From positions 1-44,268 of the forward strand of contig CANRJF010000012.1 in assembly GCA_947630855.1 (NCBI GenBank): a DNA stretch of 44,268 nt. The letters run 5' to 3'. Positions within the stretch are counted from its first letter, which is position 1; each line of letters starts with the position of its first letter. Below, piece by piece: positions 14,772-23,586 of the stretch. A program made the position numbers and the translations under genes. The notes beneath the pieces are model-generated. The model was not told where the DNA came from and ran no database searches. It was given only the letters and a program-made list of their open reading frames with translations. Origin of the DNA: an uncultured Lachnospiraceae bacterium (lineage in GTDB: Bacteria; Bacillota; Clostridia; Lachnospirales; Lachnospiraceae).

Positions 14772-15200
14772 TTATAGATAATTCTTAATTTTCAACACTG
14801 TCTGCTCTCCCTGCTTCTCGGTTACAAGTTCAAACAAATTCTCCCTGGTAGTAAACAGATTTTTCGGATTTCTTCCAATTATCAAATACTGGTTTTTATC
14901 ATCAACTGCAATATGTTTTCTTATATCATCATCCAGAAGCACATCCGCATTATCAATCACAATTAGCTTTTTCTCTGCAGATTTAATCATACTGGCTATG
15001 TCTCTCTGGTAATCCAGATAATTCAGGCACATAATATTTGGGTTCAAGGCCATGCACTCTTTTATAAAAGAAAATAATACCGTTTTTCCAGTTCCGGAAT
15101 CCCCAGTCAATATTGTAATATTATTTGTAAAGTTTAAATCAACAACAAAAGAAGTATGAACCGTAGAAAAATGATTCATTACAATCGGCTTACTCTTCAT
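14772..15200 (-). CDS. Small P-loop ATPase-like protein
   Basis: This 142-aa protein has a Walker A motif (GDSGTGKT, residues ~33-40) and a Walker B strand (KKLIVIDNAD, ~76-85). The sequence between them (CLNYLDYQRDIASMIKS) suits a compact AAA/ABC-like NTPase core, but no signature motif or C-terminal lid is seen. Its start overlaps the end of the DUF4869-like gene by 11 nt, so the two are translationally coupled. An NTPase with a small partner in an accessory spot suggests a defence or toxin module; this is inference only. Confidence 0.65.
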   Translation of the reverse strand: MKSKPIVMNHFSTVHTSFVVDLNFTNNITILTGDSGTGKTVLFSFIKECMALNPNIMCLNYLDYQRDIASMIKSAEKKLIVIDNADVLLDDDIRKHIAVDDKNQYLIIGRNPKNLFTTRENLFELVTEKQGEQTVLKIKNYL

Positions 15201-15633
15201 TGTTCCACCACTCCTTTAATTCTTCATAATCACAAATTTTTTTTTGCCCTGATGAAGTCTGTACATTTGCCGATTCCATTTCAAAAGAAATTAATGGATA
15301 ATCACTATAAACATTTCCTGATGTTAAACTGTATAATATCTCTAATGCATTGTTCCCACATTCCTTTAAACAAAATACTTTGTCAGGATTGTATAGTACA
15401 TTCAACACTGTCTTACATCCGGCAGACAGCTTGTCTATATCCAATATATTATCATCAAATTTTGAACGTATTTTGTACTTGCTGATTAATTTTGATTCAT
15501 CTATTATCTTTATTATTTTTTCAGCTTTGGAATCAAGTTTAGCAGAGGTGTTTTGATTAAAATAAATATCATTTAGTTCAACATATTCCATATCTTGTGG
15601 AATATCATTTTTATTCTTGAAAATTGTAATCAT
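15190..15633 (-). CDS. DUF4869-like protein
   Basis: This 147-aa protein begins MITIFKNKNDIPQDMEYVEL, with IYFNQNTSAKLD, a middle DIDKLSAGCKTVLNVLYNPD and LKECGNNALEILYSLTSGNVY, a strand-helix pattern I associate with DUF4869. The function is unknown. GGAGG lies ~8 nt before the ATG. It overlaps the upstream fragment by 4 nt (ATGA) and the ATPase gene downstream by 11 nt, so this was a three-gene operon. Confidence 0.65.
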   Translation of the reverse strand: MITIFKNKNDIPQDMEYVELNDIYFNQNTSAKLDSKAEKIIKIIDESKLISKYKIRSKFDDNILDIDKLSAGCKTVLNVLYNPDKVFCLKECGNNALEILYSLTSGNVYSDYPLISFEMESANVQTSSGQKKICDYEELKEWWNNEE

Positions 15634-15983
15634 AATACCACCTCCAACCCTATATTTTGAAACTGAGTTACAAGGCTTGTTCTTTCATAAATATGTTTCA
15701 TTTTATCACTAAGCCGTAATCTACTGTTATCAAGACCACAAACATCATTGTCCATTCGAGTTTTCCACTCACAACAAGATTTTATCCAACATTCACCGAT
15801 ATTCCCTTTTGATACTTCAAATCCTGTATTTTTTGTTAAATTAAACAGAATTTTTGCAGATAGCTGTTCTATATTGTAGCTGTCAATATGCTCACAATAT
15901 TCTGTAATTTCTTGAATATCTTTATAATTAAGTTCGCCATTTTCAATTGTATTAACAAGTTTACCTAAAAGAATTATAAATAA
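15630..15983 (-). pseudogene. Beheaded first gene of the DUF4869/ATPase cassette
   Basis: The open frame of ~117 codons has no usable start. It reads GKLVNTIENGELNYKDIQEI, YNIEQLSAKILFNLTKNTGF, GNIGECWIKSCCEWKTRMD and ends FQNIGLEVVL with a TGA that overlaps the next ATG. It opens immediately after the stop codon of the 15984-16469 gene, in the same frame, with no ribosome site. The 5' part was lost when this cassette was joined to the neighbouring gene. The rest has clear coding character, so the loss is recent. Family unknown. Confidence 0.6.
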
Positions 15984-16469
15984 TCAAGCCTTCTGATTAA
16001 ACGAACTGCCGCTTTCATTGTTTTCAAAATGAAAATATTTATCCCTGTTGTTATGGGGGAACAGCATTTCCATGTACAGATTCCCCAGTAATTCTTTTAC
16101 CTTTTCCGCGCTGACATTTTGAACATTAAATTCGCTTTTATCCATTTTCTTTAAATTTTCCAATATAATGCCAACCATCTCCCGCCTTTTTGCGGCGTCC
16201 TCTTCCTTTGATAAAGCGGGGGCGGATGTGTCATCTATGTTTTCCTTAATAATTTTCTCCATGTCTTTTATAAGTTCCTGGGAGTCCGGATCTTTTTCAT
16301 TATTCTGCTGTGCCAGCTTCCTGGCAGCCGGAACTTTGTAGAAAAGATTAATACAGGTTTTTTCAAAACATTCCGGGTCGTACTTGAATAAAAAGAAAAG
16401 GTCATCCATGGTTAAAGGCTTTTTATGGTAAATTCTAATATAAATATCTGCAAGACGTGGGTTTGTCAT
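15984..16469 (-). CDS. Conserved Lachnospiraceae protein, unknown
   Basis: This 161-aa soluble protein begins MTNPRLADIYIRIYHKKPLT. Recognisable parts are DDLFFLFKYDPECFEKTCIN and a C-terminal EKVKELLGNLYMEMLFPHNN, separated by a variable charged linker. I recall similar proteins in gut Lachnospiraceae but know no function. The start at 16469 is chosen because the frame upstream to 16898 runs through the promoter of the divergent chemoreceptor gene and looks non-coding. The ribosome site (AAGGATGGTGG) is weak. Confidence 0.65.
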   Translation of the reverse strand: MTNPRLADIYIRIYHKKPLTMDDLFFLFKYDPECFEKTCINLFYKVPAARKLAQQNNEKDPDSQELIKDMEKIIKENIDDTSAPALSKEEDAAKRREMVGIILENLKKMDKSEFNVQNVSAEKVKELLGNLYMEMLFPHNNRDKYFHFENNESGSSFNQKA

Positions 16470-16599
16470 AAGCAGTCCACCATCCTTTCCGTAATCAAAT
16501 AAGATTTGAAATAGCTGTATGTTTTGGAGTATACTATTATCATAACGCAAATTGCTGACTATGAAAACAATTTTCTGAAAATTCTTTTTTAAAAATACA

Positions 16600-16628
16600 T
16601 TGAAATAGCAAGAGGCATATTTTATACT
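16600..16628 (+). promoter_or_regulatory. Sigma-A promoter of the chemoreceptor operon
   Basis: TTGAAA, 17-bp spacer, TATACT; the -10 ends 27 nt before the ATG at 16656. Confidence 0.8.
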
Positions 16629-16655
16629 TATGTGTATGAGGGAGGAGCGTATTTT

Positions 16656-18728
16656 ATGGCGAAAATAAAAAAGGAACCAAAGAAAAAAACCAAAAATAAA
16701 GATAAATTCCAGAGGCAGAAGATGAAGGGCGGCTCTATCAGAACCCGTATGGTGGCTTCCTATGTGATAATTGCCTTGGCAGGTATTCTGGCAGTGGCGG
16801 CATTGTCCATTGCAAAGACCAGTTCCACCATGCAGAATAAGGTGGGCTCTCTTACCACGGCAATCAGCGATCAGATACGACTTGGCATTAACGGGCAATT
16901 AGACAGTATTGAGGATATTTCATCCCTGATTTTTGCGGACAGCCTTATCTGTGAATACATGGATACGGATGAATCCATTGATGATTATGAGAAGATACAG
17001 ATTCGTTCCCAGATTGAATCCACATTGCTGACCAACAGTCTGATGGACAATTTTGGGGATTTCTGCGTGATTTATTCAAACAATAAATCGGTGGGGAAAC
17101 TGGCTTCCAGCACGTCTTCTCTGTTCGGGGCGGATACACTCTATGAGAAGCTGTCGGGTTATATTGTCAGGGACACTACTCAGGATGGATGGTTTACCGG
17201 AGTGGACGGATATTTTACAAGGATGTTTTATGTTAAGCGGGTGAATGACGGGGCAATTCTTCTTGCATCCATTTATTCCGCTGATTTGGGGGCTTTAATG
17301 GAAACCTCAGACCAGATGCAGGATATGACGGTGCGTATTGTGGATGCCGATAACCGGATTATATATTCCACAATAGATGAGGAGTCAGGAGGCACGGCGT
17401 TGGATGAAAGCATTCAGGATAAAGTTTCCTCCGCCATTCGCAGTACTTTTATCCGAAGCGGGCAATTGGTAACGGTAAATACCTGCGGGGATAACTGGAA
17501 AATTGTTACCACAGTGCCTACGGATTCTATTTTGTCAGAAATATATGAGATTAGAAATTTTATTGTGATTATTGCGGTGGTTGGCGTTGTGCTAGTGGTG
17601 ATTGCAGGAACGGCATTTGCCCATTCCATTACAAAACCTATCCGCAGCATTACGGCGATTATGCAGTTGGCGGAAAATGGAGACCTTACCGTTTCAGCCG
17701 ATTTTAAGACTTTTGGCGAGCTGGATATTTTATCCAAAAGTTTTAACAGGATGATGGGACACATCTGTGAATTGTTAGACGAAGTATCTCAGGTGGCAGA
17801 TGAGATGCAGGAGCAGGTTGTTACCATTAATGATATTGCAAAGCAGTCCAGCACGATTTCCGAGAATATTACCATTGCCATGGAAGAAGTGGCAAAAGGC
17901 GCGACAACACAGTTGGATGAATCCCAGAAGACATTTGGTTCTCTGGAAACACTGGCGAATAATATTGGAAGGACAATCAGCAATGTGGAGGAAGCCAATA
18001 CCAGTTCCCGGTCTACCAGGGAAATCGGTAATAATTCCATTTCCCAGATTGAGGAATTGCGCCGGAAGACAGATGCGGTAAATGCGTCTATGAATCATAT
18101 GAATGAAACTTTTGATATACTGGTGAATGAAGTGGGCAATATTGAATCAGTGCTTTCCTTTATCCTCTCTATCAGTGAGGAGACAAGCCTGCTGGCTTTA
18201 AATGCATCTATTGAAGCCGCCAGGGCGGGAGAGGCAGGCAGAGGTTTTGCAGTGGTTGCCGGAGAAGTAAGTAAGCTGGCATCCCAGACAGAACAATCCA
18301 CCCATGATATTAATGAGGTTATTGTAAAAATCCGCCAGTATGTGAAGCAGACAGTGGATATTCTGGAGAATGCCAAGGAAGTGTTTAATGAGCAGTCTTT
18401 AATGGTTTCGGATACGGCAGATTCTTTCCAGCAGATTGTTAATTCCACGGATTTGATTAGTGAGAAAATTAGCCAGATTGGTTCGCTGACCACGGAGATG
18501 AGCACGTTAAAAGAGGAATCTTTAGATGCGACAAAAAATATATTGGAGATTACGGAACATTCTTCTGCCAATACAGAGGAAGTTTTAAGCGTCAGCATTG
18601 AAGAACTGGATATCAGCCGGAAGTTATCCAGCAAAGCGGCGGATTTAGAGCTGGCTGCATCCACGCTCCACCATTCACTCAGCAAGTTTAAAATATCAAA
18701 AGATAATTCTAAGGAGGAGGCAGAATGA
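16656..18728 (+). CDS. Methyl-accepting chemotaxis protein
   Basis: This 690-aa transmembrane receptor has a basic N-tail ([11 protein letters not shown]), TM1 at about 34-55, and a ~240-residue outer sensor of dCache shape ([19 protein letters not shown], then [16 protein letters not shown]). TM2 lies at about 300-323, then a HAMP domain ([19 protein letters not shown]) and a long cytoplasmic coiled coil. The CheA/CheW-contact hairpin tip is at ~505-545 ([31 protein letters not shown]). GGGAGGAG lies before the ATG; a frame from 16632 lacks a site. Its stop overlaps the next ATG by 4 nt. The pairing with a binding lipoprotein suggests it reads ligand occupancy of that protein. Confidence 0.92.
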   Translation: MAKIKKEPKKKTKNKDKFQRQKMKGGSIRTRMVASYVIIALAGILAVAALSIAKTSSTMQNKVGSLTTAISDQIRLGINGQLDSIEDISSLIFADSLICEYMDTDESIDDYEKIQIRSQIESTLLTNSLMDNFGDFCVIYSNNKSVGKLASSTSSLFGADTLYEKLSGYIVRDTTQDGWFTGVDGYFTRMFYVKRVNDGAILLASIYSADLGALMETSDQMQDMTVRIVDADNRIIYSTIDEESGGTALDESIQDKVSSAIRSTFIRSGQLVTVNTCGDNWKIVTTVPTDSILSEIYEIRNFIVIIAVVGVVLVVIAGTAFAHSITKPIRSITAIMQLAENGDLTVSADFKTFGELDILSKSFNRMMGHICELLDEVSQVADEMQEQVVTINDIAKQSSTISENITIAMEEVAKGATTQLDESQKTFGSLETLANNIGRTISNVEEANTSSRSTREIGNNSISQIEELRRKTDAVNASMNHMNETFDILVNEVGNIESVLSFILSISEETSLLALNASIEAARAGEAGRGFAVVAGEVSKLASQTEQSTHDINEVIVKIRQYVKQTVDILENAKEVFNEQSLMVSDTADSFQQIVNSTDLISEKISQIGSLTTEMSTLKEESLDATKNILEITEHSSANTEEVLSVSIEELDISRKLSSKAADLELAASTLHHSLSKFKISKDNSKEEAE

Positions 18729-19990
18729 ATCTAAATAAACGTATACTGGCAGCAGGGCTTATGGGAACAGTTTTGATTGCCTCTTTGACAGGCTGCGGTT
18801 CTTCCAGAGATATTACATTTGAAGAAGGGGAAGAGAAGACTGAACTGACTTTTTCCTGGTGGGGGCCGGATGACAGGAATGAATATACCATTGCAGCGGT
18901 AAAGGAATTTGAAAAACAGCATCCTGATATTAAGGTAAATCTGGAATACAGCGAGTTTACAGGTTTTAAGGAAAAGACGGATATTAAAATGAGGGCTCAC
19001 ACAGAAGCAGATGTGATGCAGTTAAATTATTCCTGGGTAAGCGGATATTCCCCGGACGGCACGGGATTTTATGATTTAAATTCCGTATCTGACATATTAA
19101 ACCTGGATAATTATGATGAAACCGTATTATCCTATGGTATGGTGGGAGATTCTTTAAATGCTCTTCCCATTGCCCAGAATGGACAGGTTTTTATTTACAA
19201 TAAGAATATTTATGATAAATACGGATTGGAACTTCCGGGCAGTTGGGACGATCTTTTCAGTGCGGCACAGGTTATGAGCCAGGATGGCATTTATCCTCTG
19301 GATATGGGCAGTGTGGCAATGTGGTTTACCTGCGTTGCCTATGAGGAGCAGGCTTCGGGAAAAGCCATTATCACGGAAGACGGGCAGTTTAATTTTACGG
19401 AAAAAGAACTGGGAGAGATGATTTCCTTTTATGTGGATTTGGTGGATAAAGGAGTTGTGGAGGAGATTTCCCAAAGGACGGATAATAGGTTATCAGAAGG
19501 CACATATGCAGGTACAATCCAGTGGATTAACAGTGCGGAGAAATTCGGAGGATATATTGAAGAGTCAGGAGGCACCAGTGTAGTGGGAAAAACCCCGGTT
19601 TTAAGCGGGGCATCCCGCACGGGTTTGTATGTAAGGCCGGCGACTATGTACGCAGTCAGCGCCAATACCACCCATCCCAAAGAGGCGGCGGAATTGCTGG
19701 AGTTTTTAGTGTCCAGTGAAGAAATGGCAATGGGGCAGCTTTTGGATAAAGGTATTCCTTTTAACAAGAAGGGGAAAGATATTCTGGAGAAAAATAATGA
19801 ACTGGCAGGATTAATGAATGATGCTGCAAACGAAGTGGAGGCAAATGAAACATATTTGATGAATCCAAAGTTTGAAGATTCCATTTTAAGCGATACTTTT
19901 AAAAGCGCCTGTGTCAGTGTATTATATCATGAGGCAACGGTGGAGGAAGCAGCCGCAAATGCCTACAACTTAATGAAAGAAGATTTTTAG
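18725..19990 (+). CDS. Extracellular solute-binding lipoprotein
   Basis: This 421-aa protein begins with a lipoprotein signal ending SLTGC (Cys24 lipidated). The mature part is a type 1 carbohydrate-class binding protein ([79 protein letters not shown]). It is coupled by ATGA overlap to the chemoreceptor gene and sits 3 nt before an AEC carrier. No ABC permease or ATPase follows. It may therefore serve mainly as a ligand-presenting partner of the chemoreceptor, or share permeases encoded elsewhere. The ligand is not predictable. Confidence 0.9.
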   Translation: MNLNKRILAAGLMGTVLIASLTGCGSSRDITFEEGEEKTELTFSWWGPDDRNEYTIAAVKEFEKQHPDIKVNLEYSEFTGFKEKTDIKMRAHTEADVMQLNYSWVSGYSPDGTGFYDLNSVSDILNLDNYDETVLSYGMVGDSLNALPIAQNGQVFIYNKNIYDKYGLELPGSWDDLFSAAQVMSQDGIYPLDMGSVAMWFTCVAYEEQASGKAIITEDGQFNFTEKELGEMISFYVDLVDKGVVEEISQRTDNRLSEGTYAGTIQWINSAEKFGGYIEESGGTSVVGKTPVLSGASRTGLYVRPATMYAVSANTTHPKEAAELLEFLVSSEEMAMGQLLDKGIPFNKKGKDILEKNNELAGLMNDAANEVEANETYLMNPKFEDSILSDTFKSACVSVLYHEATVEEAAANAYNLMKEDF

Positions 19991-19993
19991 ACA

Positions 19994-20947
19994 ATGAATA
20001 TACAAATCATTTTAAGTCAGATGTTGATGTTGTTTGCAATGATGCTCATCGGTTATTTTTTGTGGAAAAAAGAATGGTTAGACGAGCCGGCAAACCAGAA
20101 ACTGTCAAGAATAGTAGTAAATATTTTTAACCCTCTGCTGATTGTTTATGGGGTTTTGGGAAAAGATTCCGGGGGGAATGGAACCCTTGTGTGGCAGAAT
20201 CTTCTGTTAATGGTTTTGTTTTATGTGCTGTTATGGGTATTCGGCATGGGAGTCATATGCCTGCTTGGACCCAAAAAGTCGGAACGGGATGTGTACCGTT
20301 TAATGACATTATTTCCCAATGTAGGGTTTATGGGGATTCCGGTGATTACCAGTGTTTTCGGAATGGACTGTGTTATCTATATTGCATTTTATATGCTGGG
20401 ATATAATCTTTTGCTTTACACTATCGGAATTGTACTGGCAAAAAGGGCGGCAGCCCAAAGGGAAGATTTTGTTCCCCGGGAAACGAGGGAAGGAGAGGGG
20501 GCACAGTGGAAACGTATTTTTAATGTGGGAGTGATTGCCTCTGTGGGGGCAATTGTGATTTTTGCATTTCAGATTTCCGTACCGGAACCGGTGATGAAAT
20601 TTTGCAAGTATTTTGGCAATGCCACCATTCCTTTGTCTATGATTCTGATTGGCGTGTCCATTGCAAAAGCAGATTTAAAAGTTATTTTTACTAATGGGAA
20701 AATGTATCTTTTTACGGTAATCCGTATGTTAATACTTCCTGTTGCGGTGATTCTTTTAATGAAGAACCTGCCTCTTGATTCTGTTGTGTTTGGAGTGTTT
20801 GCATTGGAACTGGCTATGCCGGTGGGAAGCATTATCACTTTAATTGCAAAAGAAAATGGTGCAGATGAAACATGCAGTACCAATGGCATTGTGTTAAGTA
20901 CTTTATGTTCCATCGTCACCATTCCCATTGTATGTATATTTTTGTAA
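19994..20947 (+). CDS. AEC-family carrier (auxin efflux-type permease)
   Basis: This 317-aa protein has about ten hydrophobic segments in two five-helix halves: LMLFAMMLIGYFLWKKEWLD, ISRIVV-like helix 2 with NIFNPLLIVYGVL, then FPNVGFMGIPVI and, near the end, LELAMPVGSIITLIAKENG, all AEC signatures. Members export or import organic anions such as malate. It lies 3 nt after the binding-protein gene and is the third gene of the operon. Its stop is only 3 bp from the stop of the convergent DUF4317 gene, so there is no room for a terminator between them. Confidence 0.9.
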   Translation: MNIQIILSQMLMLFAMMLIGYFLWKKEWLDEPANQKLSRIVVNIFNPLLIVYGVLGKDSGGNGTLVWQNLLLMVLFYVLLWVFGMGVICLLGPKKSERDVYRLMTLFPNVGFMGIPVITSVFGMDCVIYIAFYMLGYNLLLYTIGIVLAKRAAAQREDFVPRETREGEGAQWKRIFNVGVIASVGAIVIFAFQISVPEPVMKFCKYFGNATIPLSMILIGVSIAKADLKVIFTNGKMYLFTVIRMLILPVAVILLMKNLPLDSVVFGVFALELAMPVGSIITLIAKENGADETCSTNGIVLSTLCSIVTIPIVCIFL

Positions 20948-20950
20948 CAG

Positions 20951-22114
20951 CTAGATGGTTGTGTTTACTCCGTTGATGGCGGCGTGTTCGTTTTCCTCCA
21001 TGGGAATGACAAGGCATTTCTGCCCATCAATGAGCTGGGACTTAATCTGGGAAGCTTTTTCCGGTTTCACTCGGAGGATAACATCATAGGTTTTTAACGC
21101 TTTCTCTTCCTTTAATTTGCTGCCCATTGCGGCAGCTTTTTCATCTAAAATATGGTCCAGTTGAGGAAGCTCATCTTCAAATTCTTTGGCGTAGGACTCC
21201 TGGATTGTGGCGGCTGCCGGAGCAGGAACATGGTTTTCTTCCATAATTTCCCCGATAGTCTCCGATGTGATGACAACCGGTTCTGGGTTATCTTCTTCTT
21301 CCTGACTTTCAGCCATGCTTTTTAAGCCCTGCTGAATGTCGTAAAAAACATCCATAGAGGTTTCTTCGTCCCCGGAAAAGGCATTTTTTACAACGGTTTC
21401 AAATGCCTGTTTTTTCTCGGCGGCTGTCCGTTTGGAAGCACATCCTAAGACTTCCTCCACAAGTTCGTTGTGAGGTTCTTTGGGATTCTTGTGGTAGCAC
21501 AGCACAGAGTGGATATCCGTGCTGCGGTCGGTAAAGGCAGGAAAGATAAAACCTGTTTCCGGCATGCTTACAATCCAGTCCCGCAGCCTTGGGCCGATTC
21601 TGTTTTCGTCTGCTCTGTAACCCAGGCCGGGCTTGCTTAAAACCACCGGGCAGATGGCGCAGAGAAGGTATTCGTATACTTCCTCCGATTCATCCAGTTT
21701 ATTATTGTCCGTTGTTTTTATCATAACATCATAGGCATCATGGAATAAAAGAATCAGGTAATTTCCGGCATAAGAGTAATGTTCAATAACCAAATCATAA
21801 AAACGTTCCACTAAATCATCATTTTTTAAAACGCTCTGCCTAAGCGCCATAAGAAACTGCTGCCTGCCCCCCGGTGATTCTTCCTCCAAAGGAAATTCAA
21901 ATTCCAAAAGATTGTTGCCAAGAGTACCGGAAAGAGTTTTTTTGGCAATTTCCAGGTATTTATAAAATTCTTCGTCTTCCAGGTTTAAAAATGTTTCTCC
22001 GAATGTTACCACTTTATTGCGCTCACCGTCTACATAACAGCCGCACATGCGGGTAAAAGTGCAGTCTTCTTTTTTCATTCTGCGTTTTAGTTCTAAGATA
22101 TCTTTTCTGTTCAT
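20951..22114 (-). CDS. DUF4317 family protein
   Basis: This 387-aa protein has the DUF4317 start (MNRKDILELKRRMKKEDCTF, TRMCGCYVDGERNKV) and family segments such as GYRADENRIGPRLRDWIVSM, CYHKNPKEPHNELVEEVLGC and an acidic linker before ILRVKPEKASQIKSQLIDG. It is cytoplasmic with unknown function, and common in Clostridia. The start at 22114 has GAGGGA 7 nt upstream; the longer frame to 22207 would translate the structured repeat. The gene is preceded by a ~170-nt leader containing a full copy of that repeat, so expression may be controlled by the leader. Confidence 0.88.
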   Translation of the reverse strand: MNRKDILELKRRMKKEDCTFTRMCGCYVDGERNKVVTFGETFLNLEDEEFYKYLEIAKKTLSGTLGNNLLEFEFPLEEESPGGRQQFLMALRQSVLKNDDLVERFYDLVIEHYSYAGNYLILLFHDAYDVMIKTTDNNKLDESEEVYEYLLCAICPVVLSKPGLGYRADENRIGPRLRDWIVSMPETGFIFPAFTDRSTDIHSVLCYHKNPKEPHNELVEEVLGCASKRTAAEKKQAFETVVKNAFSGDEETSMDVFYDIQQGLKSMAESQEEEDNPEPVVITSETIGEIMEENHVPAPAAATIQESYAKEFEDELPQLDHILDEKAAAMGSKLKEEKALKTYDVILRVKPEKASQIKSQLIDGQKCLVIPMEENEHAAINGVNTTI

Positions 22115-22143
22115 ATATAATCCCTCGTTTTTCTTCCAGTTTG

Positions 22144-22275
22144 GTATCTGTTCAGTACCTTCACAGATATGTTGAAAAAATGCATGAAAATCGCTTCGCG
22201 ATGGCATTTTTGCACGCCTGAATCATGTTCTTACGCCTCAAACAGCAAGTGTTTGAGGCTGTCCTGAACAGTTAC
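22144..22275 (-). repeat. Structured repeat copy in the DUF4317 leader
   Basis: On the minus strand: outer arm GTAACTGTTCAG, hairpin GCCTCAAAC-ACTTGCT-GTTTGAGGC, linker with AGAACATGATTC, hairpin ATGCC-ATCGCGAAGCGAT-...CATGCAT, closing arm CTGAACAGATAC. It is nearly identical to 31483-31614 and has the same orientation relative to the downstream gene. The element ends 29 nt before the DUF4317 ATG. Confidence 0.85.
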
Positions 22276-22291
22276 CCAGTTTGTAACAAAT

Positions 22292-22320
22292 AGTATAATG
22301 CAAAAATACGTTCGATGCAA
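22292..22320 (-). promoter_or_regulatory. Sigma-A promoter of the DUF4317 gene
   Basis: TTGCAT, 17-bp spacer, TATACT on the minus strand, starting the transcript about 10 nt before the structured repeat. Confidence 0.7.
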
Positions 22321-22409
22321 GAATTAATTTGGTTACGCATAGTTTAGGTTATTTTAGGAAAAACTGTTATAGAAATACAAAAAACTAATGTATGATAAGG
22401 AGATTTCAT

Positions 22410-23462
22410 ATGAAAAGAAAAGTATTTACATTATTTTTATCTACGGTTATTGCCATGTCGGCAATAGGATGTGGAAGGGCGAACGACAATAAGGATAATA
22501 CAGGAAGTGTGGACAATACGGAAAACCAGGGGGCAGGCACTATTGGAAGTGAATCTGTAATGGAAAGTACAGAAAACGGAACAGAGTCGGATTTCAATCA
22601 ATTGCAGCTTGGCAATGCATTGGAACTTCCGGAAGGATTTGAGGGCGCGGAGGGAGAAACGGATGCCCATGGAGAGTTGGAGCAGGTGATTGCCCAGCAC
22701 TTAAATATTGCAGAGGAAGACTATCAGAATATCAGTTATTACTACAATTATGTGGATTTGAACGGAGACAGTAAAAATGAGATTCTGGTAATGGTTATGG
22801 GAGAAAGGTTAAATCAGGATGGAGGCAACCGCCTTATCTGGCTGGATGCTTCCGGTGACAGCCTTACGGCGGATTCTATTTTACAGGAGTTTACGGGAAT
22901 CAGCGCACCTGTGTATATCAGCAACCATATGACAGAGGGTTACAGGGATTTAATTTTGTGCAACAATATAGGCATGAATAATGATATAACACAGGACAAC
23001 CTGGGAACGGGCGCTGATGACACGGGAGCCACAGACAGTAATGGAGCAGGAACCGCAGAAGGCAACAGCGCAGGAACCGCAGAAGGCAACAGCACAAAAA
23101 CCGCAGAAGGCAACAGCACAAAAACCACAGAAGACAACAGCACAAAAACCACAGAAGGCAACGGAGCAGGAACCACAGAAGGCAACAGTGCGGGAACCAC
23201 AGAAAACGGCGCAACGGGAACAGCAGCAGGTAACGAAGGCCAGACAACAGAGGGCAATGGCGCTATTGGCAATGATTCAGACAGGGGACGCAGCGGTTAT
23301 GTGCTTCTGACATGGAAAGGCGACAAGTATCAGGAAATCCAGGAAGGCACAGTTTTAGAAGATTTACAAGGATATGAAGGAAGCGCAATTATCACCAATG
23401 ATATGAGCAGGGATTTCAGAGAAGACACATATCACTTTCTTGGTGAAGCTATGAATTTGTAA
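22410..23462 (+). CDS. Lipoprotein with 8-residue tandem repeats
   Basis: This 350-aa protein has a lipoprotein signal ending SAIGC (Cys21). The mature domain has ISYYYNYVDLNGDSKNEILV, an FG-GAP/EF-like D-x-N-x-D-x-x-x-E motif seen in predicted Ca-binding surface proteins, and later YVLLTWKGDKYQEIQEG. Between these halves sits a low-complexity insert of seven TxEGNS-type 8-residue repeats. AAGGAG precedes the ATG at 22410; an earlier frame start has no SD. It is monocistronic between the DUF4317 gene (divergent) and the thi operon. Function unknown; exposed and variable in length. Confidence 0.8.
   Translation: MKRKVFTLFLSTVIAMSAIGCGRANDNKDNTGSVDNTENQGAGTIGSESVMESTENGTESDFNQLQLGNALELPEGFEGAEGETDAHGELEQVIAQHLNIAEEDYQNISYYYNYVDLNGDSKNEILVMVMGERLNQDGGNRLIWLDASGDSLTADSILQEFTGISAPVYISNHMTEGYRDLILCNNIGMNNDITQDNLGTGADDTGATDSNGAGTAEGNSAGTAEGNSTKTAEGNSTKTTEDNSTKTTEGNGAGTTEGNSAGTTENGATGTAAGNEGQTTEGNGAIGNDSDRGRSGYVLLTWKGDKYQEIQEGTVLEDLQGYEGSAIITNDMSRDFREDTYHFLGEAMNL
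23046..23210 (+). repeat. 24-bp tandem repeat, about seven units
   Basis: Units of the form GCAGGAACCGCAGAAGGCAA plus four bases encode xGTAEGNS. Some units carry ACAAAA in place of GCAGGA. In-frame units allow copy-number change without frameshift. Confidence 0.85.
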
Positions 23463-23518
23463 AAACAGGTCTTGTATATCATTAAAGGAAAGTTTATAAT
23501 TAAATGCAGAATTTACAG

Positions 23519-23557
23519 GCGGGCAGGGAGACGTAAGCAAGGCGTAAACCAGCCCGC
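23519..23557 (+). promoter_or_regulatory. Hairpin leader upstream of thiD
   Basis: GCGGGC pairs with GCCCGC around an interior AGGGAGACG...CGTAAACCA, ending 29 nt before the thiD ATG. It does not contain the TPP riboswitch core (CUGAGA, ACCUGAUCUGG). It could be a small regulatory leader for the thi operon or a terminator-type hairpin of the lipoprotein gene. Confidence 0.4.
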
Positions 23558-23586
23558 AAATAATGTGGAGCAGGAGGGGAGATTTC

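Noticed and set aside
16470-16898. Upstream extension of the 161-aa gene to 16898
   Set aside because: It passes through the promoter and first 80 codons of the divergent chemoreceptor gene and has no coding character.
20191-20534. Two plus-strand ORFs of 71 and 60 codons inside the AEC gene
   Set aside because: They overlap the clear AEC coding frame and have no ribosome sites or family features.
22940-23272. Minus-strand Val/Pro-rich ORF of 110 codons
   Set aside because: It is the mirror of the 24-bp tandem repeats of the lipoprotein; the repetitive sequence is explained by the plus strand.
23463-23586. TPP riboswitch expected before thiD
   Set aside because: The conserved CUGAGA and ACCUGAUCUGG segments are absent; only a GC hairpin is present.
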